Of a stretch of 64,000 nt of DNA, positions 31,161-44,582 are shown in pieces (position 1 is the first letter of the stretch; each line of letters opens with the position of its first letter). This DNA comes from Microbotryomycetes sp. JL201. Taxonomy: Eukaryota; Basidiomycota; Microbotryomycetes. A program made the position numbers and the translations under genes. The notes under the pieces are model-generated. The model searched no databases and was not told where the DNA came from. It saw only the letters and a list, made by a program, of their open reading frames with translations. Where the stretch lies: contig JAQYUZ010000021.1 in NCBI GenBank assembly GCA_033819885.1, positions 186,001 to 250,000 of the forward strand, given 5' to 3'.

Positions 31161-34100
31161 ATGGCTCCTCTGGCCATGCCGTTGGGCGAACACCCTGATG
31201 GTGACCCGTTCGCTGAGCAGGACCGCGCCGCGTTCGCCAACAGCGCTCTCGGTCGAATGGAACAACGCTGGGCACGCGTCGAACAAGAACAAGCCGATAA
31301 GTCGTCGTCAGCTTCAACGGCAACGCGTGGAGGGGGGACAGGTACGGCGGCGGAGGGGACGAGACGCGCGTCGAGTCGGGTTGCCACAAAAGACGTGTCA
31401 AACAAAGCACAGCAGCGCGCACCTGTCGTCACTGTCCCAAGCATCAACGCGCCATCGAGTCAGGCTGACGATGTTGACGACAAGATGGATCAGGACAAGC
31501 GCGACGAGCCAGACTCCAAGGTCGAGCACGAACAGGACGAAGAAGACATTGCTGATACCGGAGACGAGGACGAAGACGAGGATGAAGAGGAAAACGAAGC
31601 AGACAAGAGCTCTGTGCACGACTCGGAAGACGAACGTCAGGTTGCGGCTCAGATGAGAGGCGAAAAAGATTCAGAGGGCGTGGTCGGTACCACCGAGAAC
31701 GAGGACGACGAGGCCGGGCAAGACGACGAGGATGACGAAGAAGACGACAACTCGGAAGACGGCGACGACGACGAAGGGGTGGACGAGCGCGAAGGTGACA
31801 ACGATCAAGACGGAGACGTGAGCATGGTCGATGCGTCCGTAAATCCAACAAGAGAGTCTTCGCCAACCCGTGCAGTAGTCAACTTTGCTTCGAGTCATCG
31901 ACAGCGCTTGTCTCGTGCGGACAGCTTGACATCGCTCACGAGCATAGACTCGCCTCGTCAATCGTCGCAGCCGCCACCAAACGGAACCGATGCCACAGCG
32001 TCCAGAACGAAGACTGCAACCGAAAGCGCCAATGGCAGCGTTGATGCAGATACCTCACAGCCCAAGCAAGCGACAACACGGCGCAAATCTCAAGCGACAG
32101 TTGCACCACCGGCCAAACCAAAACCGACATTTGCAAAGCAGCAAGGAACAGTCAGAATTGAGATTACGCTGCCACAACCTGGTTCGACTACGGACGTGCC
32201 CAGGTTCAGCATTGTCGAAAAAGCACGGGATGCGGGATTCATACCAGAAGAAGAAGAGCTGGCTGAGGGAAAGAGCGAAAACGATGATAGCGAAGGCAGC
32301 GAGGGCGAAGGTGACAAGGAGGGTCGAACAAAAGCAGGCCCCGAAGAGGAACATAAAGAAGGCCAGGCAGACATTGAGCCGCCGCCGCCCGTGCGTATCA
32401 GATTCGATTGTCTCATGGGTTCTCGGTTGCTCACCTTCATTCGACGTGAACGCAGAAGAAGCGCAAACGCGGCAAAAATGCAATCCTAGGGCGATGGGGA
32501 GGGTATGATGTCGACGATCCTTTCGTGGACGATTCCGAGCTCAACCTTTACGAGGTACGTTTCAGAACAATTGTGAATCTCGACTGGTCGCCTTACCCGC
32601 AAACCCTCGCAGCCAAAGTATTATGTGCCACCGAAACGTAAAGGCTTTTTCGTGTGTACTGGAGAAGTTGAAGTTGAGCGCAAGTCAGGTCGACGGGGTC
32701 GCGTGCCAGGATCGAAGAACAAGCCAAAGGTGAGATGACTCGAGGCAATTTTTCGATGCTCGTAGCTGACCCGCGACTATCATTCAGATTGAAGGCGCTG
32801 CAGGTAAGACTCTTCTGAACAGGAACACAATGACAGCCGACCTGACCTTGGATATGGACAGAACCCAAGCCAACAGCCTCCACAAGCACCGCAAATGCGC
32901 AAACACCAGGCGGGGACACTAAACCTGCCGTGCCATCGTTTATGGGCTCGCCTGGACCCCCCAAGAAGAGAGAGGTTGGTTCACGTTGAATGCGCAAAAG
33001 GCGAGGTGCTGAGACTTGCTGAGCGCACCAGGGCTTTTCTCCGGAACTGCAAAAGCAGCTCGATATGCTCAAGGCCGAGGTTGCGAAAGGTCAGCGACTT
33101 TGCCTGTTAATAAGTCTCCAGTGCGGTCGAGCTTTCGGCTGACAACGGACTTGGTCTGCGATCTTGAAGAGAGCTTCGAAGTCAAGAGCAAATTTCCGCC
33201 GCGTCTCAAGCCGATCCTCGTCGACGTGGCCATGCTCGCTGTCGAGCTCGGAGAGTTTGACGACGATTTTCTGGCCGTCTTGCCCAAGATTTTCCCTTAC
33301 AACTTGTTCACGATGAAGAAGCTCGTCAAGCGCGAAATCTTTCCACAGCGCGTAGAGCGGCTCAAAGCCGAGATTGAGAGCCAGATGAAGGTGTTGAAGC
33401 AAGGCGTCGAAGAGAACTATCCTCAGCAAAAAGCAGAGTTCCAAGCGGCTCTTGCAAAGTGGCAAGTCGACAACGCAGAATACCAAGAGGAAAAGGCCAA
33501 AAAGGGAGGTGGCACATGGATCGCTCCGGACGCGAATGGTGTGGCGAGTACGAGGGCAACGCCAGAACCTGCACCGATTGCCCCGATAGCGGCAGTCACC
33601 GGCACTCCTGTCGACTCCGGTACCGGCGCCAACGAGCGCACGTCCACGCCACAACTCGTTCACGAAGACCCCGACGCTCGTAAGTTCTTCAAATCGCTGC
33701 CGGTCCGAGGAGTGAACGTGACCGCTCATGCGGTTGTTTCTGCAGCCGTCAAACCAAAATGGAAATTCCGCTTCACCGAGCCTATGCGTATGGCTTTGCT
33801 GCGCATCGTCGACGCCGACGAAGAAATTTCAAACTTGATCATCGAGAAGCAGTATGTCCGGAGTTCAAGAAGCATTGCTGTGCTTCATCTGAATTTTGCC
33901 GCGCAGAAATCTTGAGAAGGCGGTTGAAAAGGGCGAACGTCAGCATTCGACCATGGTCCAGCGGAGAGAATTGTATACACGGGTACGTTCATCGCTGAGC
34001 AGAAGGCGAAAGATGGCAACGGTGACGTCGTGTCTTGCGCAGGTTGCAGATCTTTGGCCCCAGGGTGAGATTGCGACGAATCAGCTGTCCCGTGAAAGTG

Positions 34101-34210
34101 AGCGTGACAAGTCTACGCGCTCGTCCGACGTTTTGGCTGACAAGGACTCGTATTTCGTAGTGAGCGCGTTCAAGACCAAGCTGAAGCGCAAGGAAGGCCA
34201 CGAGGTTTAG
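31161..34210 (+). CDS. HPC2: Hpc2/ubinuclein-type subunit of the HIRA histone chaperone
   Basis: Nine exons (31161-32390, 32456-32554, 32613-32729, 32788-32803, 32862-32974, 33032-33089, 33170-33851, 33907-33982, 34043-34210) give 852 aa. Residues 1-410 are a long acidic, disordered region. The HUN/Hpc2-related domain follows at about 411-475 (KNAILGRWGGYDVDDPFVDD, then SELNLYEPKYYVPPKRKGFF), the part that contacts histone H3-H4. A ubinuclein middle domain covers about 525-620 (ESFEVKSKFPPRLKPILVDV, FPYNLFTMKKLVKR). The HIRA complex deposits histones independently of replication. Exon 4 is a 16-nt micro-exon (IEGAA). Both diagnostic domains are clear. Confidence 0.92.
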
Positions 34211-34334
34211 CGTTTGCTTTCAGATCTCGCTCGAGCTGCTTTCAACCCATCCGCTTTGAATTGCTTTTTTCTGTAATGCACAGTGTTGTCGCAATGATAT
34301 GAATTGGTTTCAGTAAACTCCTGTTTATTTGCGG

Positions 34335-34340
34335 CACGTG
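34335..34340. promoter_or_regulatory. CACGTG E-box upstream of MNS1
   Basis: The site lies 146 bp before the MNS1 start codon, in the only intergenic DNA between HPC2 and MNS1. Confidence 0.35.
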
Positions 34341-34485
34341 ACTTTCCGAACGCAAGCCGTCGGGGCCTTGGCGGGCGACTGTGACGATTGGGTCAAGAAC
34401 GTTGCGACCCGAGCTCGTGATTCAAAGGAAGATTGGTTGGCTGTTTGTGTCTGCCACTGTACACGGGCCACATTAAGCGCGCGAG

Positions 34486-37089
<2,604 letters not shown>

Positions 37090-37190
37090 ACATGGCCTCC
37101 ATTCACGAAGAAAAAGCTCGCTTGAAGCGTGCCCATTGCATTGCATGTCCCCTTCACACCTGGTTTTGACAATGCCATGACTTGATCCCA

Positions 37191-38377
37191 TCATGTGACC
37201 TTGATCTTTCCAGAAGATTGCAAAGCTCTCCACGAGCAAACGATAACCGACAAGGCACATCCAACGACGTGGCCGGCCAAGGCACCGAGTGTGCATGTCG
37301 TCGGCCATTTCTGCAACGTCAAGCGAATGTCAGCGTTTGCTTGATTGTGTACAATGGCCATGAAAGGCTTGCCTGCCATGGTCGGTCCCAATCTAGCGGT
37401 ATCGGGGCGGCTCCGAGCCAACATCCCACGATAGCACCTATTGCCGGTGCCAGCAACGCAAACTCGAGATCGTTTGCCGGTCTGGGCCGCAGAATGTCAG
37501 CAACATTGTGCTCGATTGACTGATAAGAAATCAAACTCACGCCAAGGAAGAGAACAGTCTGAGCCAAGTGTACCGTTCTGTGGTAGGCACAGTGATGGCA
37601 ATTGGAAGAATTGACAAAATGGCGACGAGTAGACACAGCATGTACGTCTCGAGCGATTTACTGCTCTAGCATGTTAGAGTAGATGTCACAAGAGGCAAAT
37701 CAGGACGAGCTCACGCGAGGATCGGAGCGCCTAGTAGTATAGCAACAGCATGAAAGACGCCACTTGCCGCCAGCGTTGTCACTGTCGCTGGAACAACCCA
37801 CTGTCAATTTAGACAAGTTCAGCTTCTGGCTCTACCCAAGCCGCCCAAGTTTCGAAAGCTGCAACCGTTTCTTTTGGCGCAAACTTGAAAGACGCACACT
37901 GAAATCGAATAAGTCTTGCGTGTTCAACGCGCTTTCTCTTCCTCGTGTAATCGACTTTGGTGGCTTTCCGCTCAGCGCACGCTGGAATGACTTTGTCCAG
38001 GATTGTTTTGGTGGCGTCGGCGTTGCCTGGCGGGGCACTTGTGCTGCTCTCCTTTCGCTTCTTAGTCTAAGCGACCGAGTCCAGTGTCCGAACGAGGCCT
38101 GCAGAGCGGCAATCATGGCCGTTGATAGCGCCAGAAAGGGTACAGGCTCGCGCACGAGCGTCGCAACGATTGACGACGCCAAGTTGTCAGAAAGAGTCTT
38201 GTCTGCGGCAGTATAGAGACATGTTGCGGTGCCTGCGACGAGCAGGACGACGCGGGGGACGAGGTGCTGCACAGGCAGCAGGGGCGGACTATCCGTTGCG
38301 TGGTCCTCTTGCTTTGTACCGTTTCGAGCTGGAATCGGTGCAGCCGTCCGAGCCGGCTCTCGCTTCCTCGGCGGCAT
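37191..38377 (-). CDS. GPI11: GPI anchor biosynthesis protein PIG-F/Gpi11
   Basis: Five exons (37898-38377, 37715-37800, 37541-37660, 37373-37481, 37191-37310) give 304 aa. Gpi11/PIG-F helps transfer ethanolamine phosphate to the third mannose of the GPI precursor in the ER membrane. The diagnostic motif [14 protein letters not shown] ends near residue 265, just before a GC-AG intron. Hydrophobic segments include [30 protein letters not shown] and [16 protein letters not shown]. The first about 160 residues are basic and less conserved. An upstream in-frame ATG at 38425 would add 16 residues. The gene converges with MNS1, stops 101 bp apart. Confidence 0.88.
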
Positions 38378-38704
38378 CTTGCTCCCAAAAGAGAAAAGAG
38401 GGGCCCAAGCGCACGCGGGCGGCATCCAAGAAATGCACGTGCGTACCAGATATGACTGGTCTTACAATTCTTCCATCGAGGCGTAAGGAGTACAAGATCA
38501 TTAAGTGATTATGATTAGTGCTTAGTGCTTTCAGAATGGCAAAAGTCATGAGAGCAAATGAAAATTACAAGTTTTATGGACCCAGAAACAGCAACAGTTT
38601 TACCCAACAACCACATACTGCGAGACACCGTGATACGAATGATGATGATGATGATGATGATAATGATGACGACGACGAAGACAAATAACGTGCTCTTCCA
38701 TTCT
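38378..38704. other. Intergenic region, MFS permease 3' end to GPI11
   Basis: About 330 bp between two tandem minus-strand genes hold the permease 3' UTR and the GPI11 promoter. Apart from the GAT repeat listed separately, nothing is recognised. Confidence 0.5.
38641..38679. repeat. GAT/GAC trinucleotide microsatellite
   Basis: A run of GAT triplets continues as imperfect GAC/GAA triplets. It lies just downstream of the MFS permease stop, so it probably falls in that gene's 3' UTR. Confidence 0.85.
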
Positions 38705-40651
38705 CTAGAGGACGTAGACAAACTCGTCGTTTTCCTTGTCGGTCAAGTCGAGGAAAGCCTGTTCGCCAAGACCATACTGCTTCTCTTCGGTAGCATCTTC
38801 GTCCTCGGTGGCAAACTTCTTCTGCATCGACAAATCTTTGATGTTGCGGGGCTTGCCGTTGCGCTCGCGCTGGTCGGCTTTACGCTTGTTGAGCCACAAG
38901 ATGTTGAATGCTTGAATGGCGACGATGGCCATGAGAGCGATGAAAATACCGAGGACAGCGCGCAGACCAGGCTTGTAGCCAGGAGCATCGGTCGACTTGA
39001 ACAGGTAGGGACCGACAATGTTTCCGACACTCGAGAACGCCTGATACATGACAAAAGCACTAGCCTTCTTGGTCGAACCCGCGTAGGAAGCAGCGAGCCA
39101 TGACACGAGCAGAGGGTTGGCCGAGAAGACGAACGCGATGAGGTAGTAGCCGACGAGCAGACCACCCTTCTTTGAGGCTTCGCGAGGCAGGGCATACAGC
39201 AGGGACACACCAATAACGACGGGAGCCATCATTGCGCCGAAGATGACACTCTTGGTCGAGAACCGGTAAGCCAGGTACGAAGAGATGACGATGACCGAAA
39301 GCTGGAGGAAACCGAAGGGCATGTTGAGAAGCATGGCCTCATATTTTGTGAAACCAATAAGCTGTTGAATAATGATAGGACCGAACACCTGTTGTTCAGC
39401 AGAGGTCTAGTCAGCCTTCCGATACTACGTAGCGCCACCGACAAGCAGACCAAGAAAACAACTCACGTTGCTGACAGACGCGCCAACGTTGACTGCGAAC
39501 GACATGGCGAAGAACAACCACGAAAGGGGCTGAGTGAACAACTCGATGGCCTGCTTGAGCTTAAACTTGGTCGAACCGACACCAGAGTTGTTGGCGCGCA
39601 GACGCTCGACGCCCTTCAAGCGATCCTCCTCCGTGAGCCAGCGGGCTTCAACGATGCTGTTGTCGAGACGCCAGTACAAGATAGGAGCGGTGATGACAGT
39701 AATGAGTCCAAAGACGAGGAAGATGATCTGATAGCTGTACAGAACGGTCGAGTTGATGTGTCCGAGACCGTAGCAAAGCGCGGAGCCGAGGATTGTAGCG
39801 AGACCGTTTGTGCCGTACCAGACCGCCACGCGAAGAGGTTGTTCTGCACGGCGATACCACGCAGAGGTGATCATGCCGAACATGGGCAAGCACAAAGCCT
39901 CGAACAAGCCGAGCAAGAAGCGCGAAGCGCAAAGCGATTTGAAGTCGTTTGACGCAGCCATGCCGCAGAGTGAGACACCCCAGCAGAAGACGATGATGGG
40001 CATCAATGTGCGTATGGGAACTTTGACAAGGAGCCAAGCGCCGAAAGGTTGTGCGCCAAGCTGAGCGTAGTAGCCGATGGAGCCTGTCGAAGCGCCACCG
40101 TCAGTACGAACAAGGATGAGTTACACATGGGACGTACCAATGGTAGAGTATTGGTTGCCGACAAGGCCTGGTTGGAAGGAGAGTATCATTCGTGTCAGGG
40201 ATTGCGGAATGGCAGAACGAGAAGCGTGCAGAGTCGACTGACCAGCATTCTCGCGCAGACCAAAGACGGCAGAGTATCCGATGACCGACTTGTCGAGAAT
40301 TTGCAGGAAGTAGACCCAAGTCAACAGCGGCAGAACATTAAAGTCCGTCTTGCGGAGGATGCGCTTGTTGTCTTCTTCTGTGACGACGACACGTTCTTCA
40401 CCCAGGACCTGAGCCTTGTCACCATGCTGTGATAGCAACTGCTGTCAGCGCCGAGTCGAGGTACGGGGGAAAGAGGATCGGCGCCGAGTTTGTGCTTCGC
40501 GGCTCGACCGATCGTGCCGGCAACTGACCTTGCTGAACTCTTGGTGGTGCTTGGTAGACTTTTGTTGACCATTGACTTGCTTGATTGATTGCGATTCTGC
40601 CTGGGACAGGTCGTCGGCCTTGCTGTGCGACGACATCGAGTCGGCGGCCAT
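38705..40651 (-). CDS. MFS permease, Dal5/allantoate (anion:cation symporter) family
   Basis: Five exons (40529-40651, 40243-40426, 40138-40167, 39467-40083, 38705-39388) give 545 aa. Twelve membrane helices are predicted, starting after a polar about 90-residue N-terminus. Markers are RKTDFNVLPLLTWVYFLQIL, DKSVIGYSAVFGL, ASRFLLGLFEALCLPMFGMI, TSAWYRRAEQPLRVAVWYG, WLTEEDRLKGVERLR and the C-terminal half with PLLVSWLAASYAGSTKK. This is the pattern of the Dal5 group, which takes up allantoate, nicotinate, biotin precursors and similar anions with protons at the plasma membrane. The exact substrate cannot be told. Exon 3 is 30 nt. The long antisense frames over this gene are shadows. Confidence 0.93.
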
Positions 40652-42521
40652 TTAGAGATTTCTCGCTGAAAGGGTGTTCGGGACGCGTTCGAGGGATGTC
40701 GACGTCGACGAAGTAATAGGACAAGTCGTTCAAGTCGAGTGGTGCCCCGGAGCGAGCGAGCTGTTGATGAGGAGAACAAGGAGCAGATGCTGCCGGCCTT
40801 TTTAAACTCGTCCGTGGCGCGAAGCGACCCCCGCGGTTTCCTGCGTAACCCCCACGCTTTCTTTGGGGGGCGCCACGGCTGGGCGCCACAGGTGAGGTGA
40901 CAGAAGTGGACTCTGTGGACGGTGGACAGAACCGAGTTCCGAGATCTGCCGGTGTCTGCTCATGCCACCCGTGCTGTTGCGTCAAAATGCACACCGTGGC
41001 CGACGCAAGAGCGAAAGACATGGCGGTCCGAAATTTCCGTACTCATACATCTCGCTTACTTTAGATAAATTTGCATATTTACCTTGTACGCGCCCACGCG
41101 TCCCGTGTGAATTCGACATGAAAGCTTACAGCCACCCACGTACGCCATAAAGCTGGCAGCAAAACTCGTATTTCGGCGGGTTTAGAGAAACTGGTACGGC
41201 ATCCTCATACAAGATCGCATCGAATGTATTGCAGCCTCCGTCTACCTTTCACAGCAAAGTAAGGGGAGCGCCTCCGTTTCTTCTAGAAGAGCAGGCCGCG
41301 CTCCGCGCGCCCGCCCACCTTTGCGCCCGCCGGCAGCAGACTCCCGGCATGCGCAGAAATTGTCACACCCGTTGACAAACCAATGCATGACGACAGAGTG
41401 ACATGATTATCCGCAGAGTGAGGGGTGATCTGCTCGGAATTATTGAGGTGTGTCCCCCACGCTGAACCGCGGGGCTGCTTGGCATTGCAGCCTTGCAGAA
41501 ACGATCGTCCAAGTGCACGGCGCCCCCTCGTCGACCGTCCACGTCGTCCTGGAAGGAACCTTTCGATCACCTGACATGTTCTGCGTGGTCTGCGTGAGGG
41601 AGGATAAAAAACCCGGCATTTCAAAATCTCGGCCGCGGAGGCGGCATGATGAATATTGTGTGGAGTACTCACGAGTGCCGACTGTTTCTTGACTTGCAGA
41701 GCCCGCGGAGTAACTCCGTCCGCAACATTGTGAAACGCAGTGCAACCCACACTACTTCGCATGACACTTCATTGGTGCTTCTGGAGCAAGAGGGCTCTCG
41801 CCGCGAGCGTTCGGGCCGGCCGGGCAAGAGCACACCCTCATTGTTTCCTGAGTTTTCGGTGCAAAGAAAATGCTACTGCGAGCGTTCGCAGATGTGCTGT
41901 AGCTGAAAACTGGCGCGACGGTCAAAGTCATGTTCTCGCTCAATTGTAGGCCGCCCGAGCTCGCAGCTTCTGTCAAAAGTTCGTGCTCGAACGAATCTCC
42001 TATCCCGTCAAGCCTACAGCCCGGACACTTTGTGTCCTCAGGCTCATACAGACTCATCCCCGATTATAGTCTCACCGGCAGCCGCGCACTGGCTGAGACA
42101 ATGGTTGCGAACTATTGGGTCCATACCAAATACCTCACTTCCGCCTGGCGCATGATGAAGCGCACAAATTGACGAAAGCTCCATGACGGGATCTAGCCTG
42201 GCAACGAAGAATAGAACGACTGTCGTCAGTATGACGACTGTCTGACGACTGGCAGGTCTTGTAGGACCTCTGGCCGATTTTTGATTGCGAACCACAGTCT
42301 CTTATTCTATGCTTCATCTACTACTTTCTCAGCCAACTTCGATGAGTTGAAAGCGAGCGGTTGTGTGCAATGCTTTCCGCAAATCACTTTGATGCTCGCG
42401 CAGTCACGTGCCTCCCCGAATAACGTCACGGGTTGAGCGGGCCGACAAGAAAAGCGCGTTGTCACGCCTTGCCTCGTTCCATTACAATTCCTGGTGCACA
42501 GGTACACTGACTAAATGGCAG
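40652..42521. other. Gene-poor 1.9-kb stretch
   Basis: No confident gene is seen between the MFS permease and the DUF421 gene. The first 300 bp are GC-rich with C- and G-runs near 40830-40890 and belong to the permease promoter. Minus-strand frames at 41752-42057 and 42044-42295 have somewhat protein-like sequence; the second starts with a hydrophobic stretch (VVILTTVVLFFVARL). I could not join them with convincing splice signals, and no family is recognised. A CACGTG site lies at 42405-42410. Confidence 0.5.
42405..42410. promoter_or_regulatory. CACGTG E-box upstream of the DUF421 gene
   Basis: The site lies about 110 bp before the first supported exon of the DUF421 gene. As the true start of that gene is unknown, its distance to the promoter is uncertain. 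Confidence 0.3.
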
Positions 42522-43505
42522 TCCTCAAACGATCCGACTGGCAAGTGGACATGCCCGAAAGATGAGACGGATGCTCAGCTTGACCGGCTCGCGAACAGGT
42601 TTGACGAGACTTCGGTGATGCATCCCTTAGCCGTAGGAGGCGCAACGCTACTCGTCGTTTGGATGTACCTCAGAGTCACATCAACGAGGTCACTCAACCC
42701 TACTAGCGTACGACCGAAGGCGAGGCTCGAGCTCACACTGATCTGACCCGCGGCGTCTCCAGATCTTTTCATGGCTCGTCAGCGTAGCATTAGGTGAGAG
42801 AGCTACAAATTTTATGCTCTTTGGTCACGCACCAGCTGAAGCCGTCAACTTACTCGAAGGCTCGACTGTTTCGCGAATAATTACCCAGCCGGAACTCAGG
42901 GGTGCGCGGTTTGTTGTCGATTGCCATCTTGTTCATTGCCGAATGGTCAGCTCGTGCGCTTGAAAGGAACCGCGGCATGCTTGCTAAGATTGAATTGCTT
43001 TTGCAGGATCTCGACGTTCTTGCCATCCAACGTCTCTGCGCCTTTCACATTCCTTTTCAAGAATCCGCCAGTGATGCTCGTGTTCAGAGGAACAGCCGAC
43101 TCGAAAGCCATGAAGCGGCACAGGCAAGTCAAATTCCTCTTTATTCTCCTCTCTTTAGCAATCGCTGATTCGGATTTTTTTTTTTTTGGTCTCCTTTCAC
43201 GCAGAATCGCCCCGAGCGGATTGATGCAAGCTTTGCGCACAAAAGGTCTAGTCCGCCTTGACCAAGCCGAAGTGATTATTCTTGAGGGCAATGGTGCTTT
43301 TACCGTTATCCCTTCGCTGTCGCAAAAGGACCGTGAAGGGCCACTCGAGGCGCTCGAAAACGTGCCCGGTTACGCAAAAGCTTGCAGAGAGTTGTTTGGC
43401 GAAACGAGACACAAGACGACCGAGCCGAGGCTGGTAGAGCTGGGTTTGAATCAGGGCAGGAAATCGAGAACGGTTGACGAAGGGGCGACTGCTGTGGGCG
43501 TCTAG
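42522..43505 (+). CDS. DUF421 (YetF-like) membrane protein, 5' end unresolved
   Basis: Supported exons are 42522-42707, 42763-42793, 42900-42945 (or from 42860), 43007-43123 and 43205-43505. A first helix (LAVGGATLLVVWMYLRV) is followed by IFSWLVSVALG, GLLSIAILFIAEW, then NPPVMLVFRG and SGLMQALRTKGLVRLDQAEV and ILEGNGAFTVIPSL. The last block is the hallmark of the DUF421 C-terminal domain. No ATG was found in the first exon, so a further 5' exon is missing. Between 42860 and 42900 the frame encodes GSTVSRIITQPEL, which fits the family, but it is off by one base from the next block at a run of four G. Either the acceptor is at 42899, skipping those residues, or there is a one-base error or change. 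The last intron starts with GC. Confidence 0.65.
43175..43187. repeat. Poly-T tract in the GC-AG intron of the DUF421 gene
   Basis: Thirteen T in a row lie about 15 bases before the acceptor of intron 43124-43204, acting as an unusually strong polypyrimidine tract for a window where such tracts are rare. Confidence 0.8.
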
Positions 43506-43556
43506 ACATGGCTCTGTAATGATTTACAACAACATGGGATCTCTTTATGCATGTCA

Positions 43557-44469
43557 TCAAACGTCATCCATAAAATCGAACAACGCGGGCACGTAGTATT
43601 CGCGCCCTCCACTCGCTTGGTCATCGATCCATGCGATACCTTCGTCAGTGACGGCCTTGTCGACCGCCCGCTCAATTCTTCCGAGCGTCCAAGCCATCCC
43701 AAGGGCGTCGGTAAATGCTTTGACGTCTGCCAGTGACACCTTGCCTTGTGTCGTGCCCTTGTCGCCAGCTGCTTCTACGACGACGAGCGAGTCGTTGTCC
43801 AATCCGCCAGGTGCGCACCTGACTACTTTTCTGTTTCCGACGTGCATGATGGCGTACCCGCTGCCCAAGGGTTCTAGCGCCTCTATAGCCCTGTGTACGT
43901 CTGCTTCTGAAATATCTGCTGTGGCTGCTGGTGGAGCGAGAGGCAGTGTTTTGTGGAGATTGGTCCTCGACGCACTCGGTGGCAGTCTAGGCTGCCTCGT
44001 CTGACCTGTGCGCAGAGCGGTGACGTTCTGAATGACTTCGTCGAGCGCGACCAGTCCGCCGGCGCGGTCTCTGAGCTGCAAGCACACGTCGACGATCTGC
44101 ACGCCGAGGGCAAAGTACCAGTCGCCGAGTCCGACTTTGTCCCATATTCCCTTGCTTGCTCCTCCGAGCGGATCGACGCCCAGTTCGTTGCAAAGCTGGC
44201 TAAAGTGAGTCCGGAACTCTGGCGATGACAGAATCTTTTGGCGGTGGTGAGTCGAAAAGGACGACAGTGCCTGCTGGAACGTGGCCAAGCTGGACTCTAG
44301 CGCTTGTGTCTGCTGCTGTGCGAGTGAGGTCGAGAGCGTCGCTGCACAGGACGCAAGAAGGACGTCAGCGAACGCGAGTGCGGCCGACGGGGCCGCGCGA
44401 CTGACTGTAACTGTTTGCTGTATCAATGTGCCTCTGCAGCGAGCTGTAGCCGACACCTCTTCGGCTCAT
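43557..44469 (-). CDS. SNF8: ESCRT-II subunit Snf8/Vps22
   Basis: Two exons (44406-44469, 43557-44341) give 282 aa. The start MSRRGVGYSSLQRH is the family N-terminus. FRTHFSQLCNELGVDPLGG, WYFALGVQIVDVC and the final winged-helix end GIAWIDDQASGGREYYVP are diagnostic. ESCRT-II sorts ubiquitinated cargo into multivesicular bodies and nucleates ESCRT-III. The linker near 150-180 (about 30 proline/alanine-rich residues) is longer than usual. The gene is head to head with VPS15, 113 bp between start codons. Confidence 0.93.
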
Positions 44470-44582
44470 GGCGGTGCGAACGCTGGATTGCAGTGACAGG
44501 TCGCAACTGAACCGACGACGATCGACGGCTTGTGGGGCCGCCGATCGCTTCGCCCTCCGCCCCCCGACTGCGCGTCGCCGCC
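44470..44582. promoter_or_regulatory. 113-bp divergent promoter, SNF8 / VPS15
   Basis: Two endosomal sorting genes share this short GC-rich stretch. No CACGTG or TATA box is visible. Confidence 0.45.

Noticed and set aside
38558-39952. Two long plus-strand frames opposite the MFS permease
   Set aside because: They lie entirely over permease exons, which are clearly coding on the minus strand, and look like codon-bias shadows.
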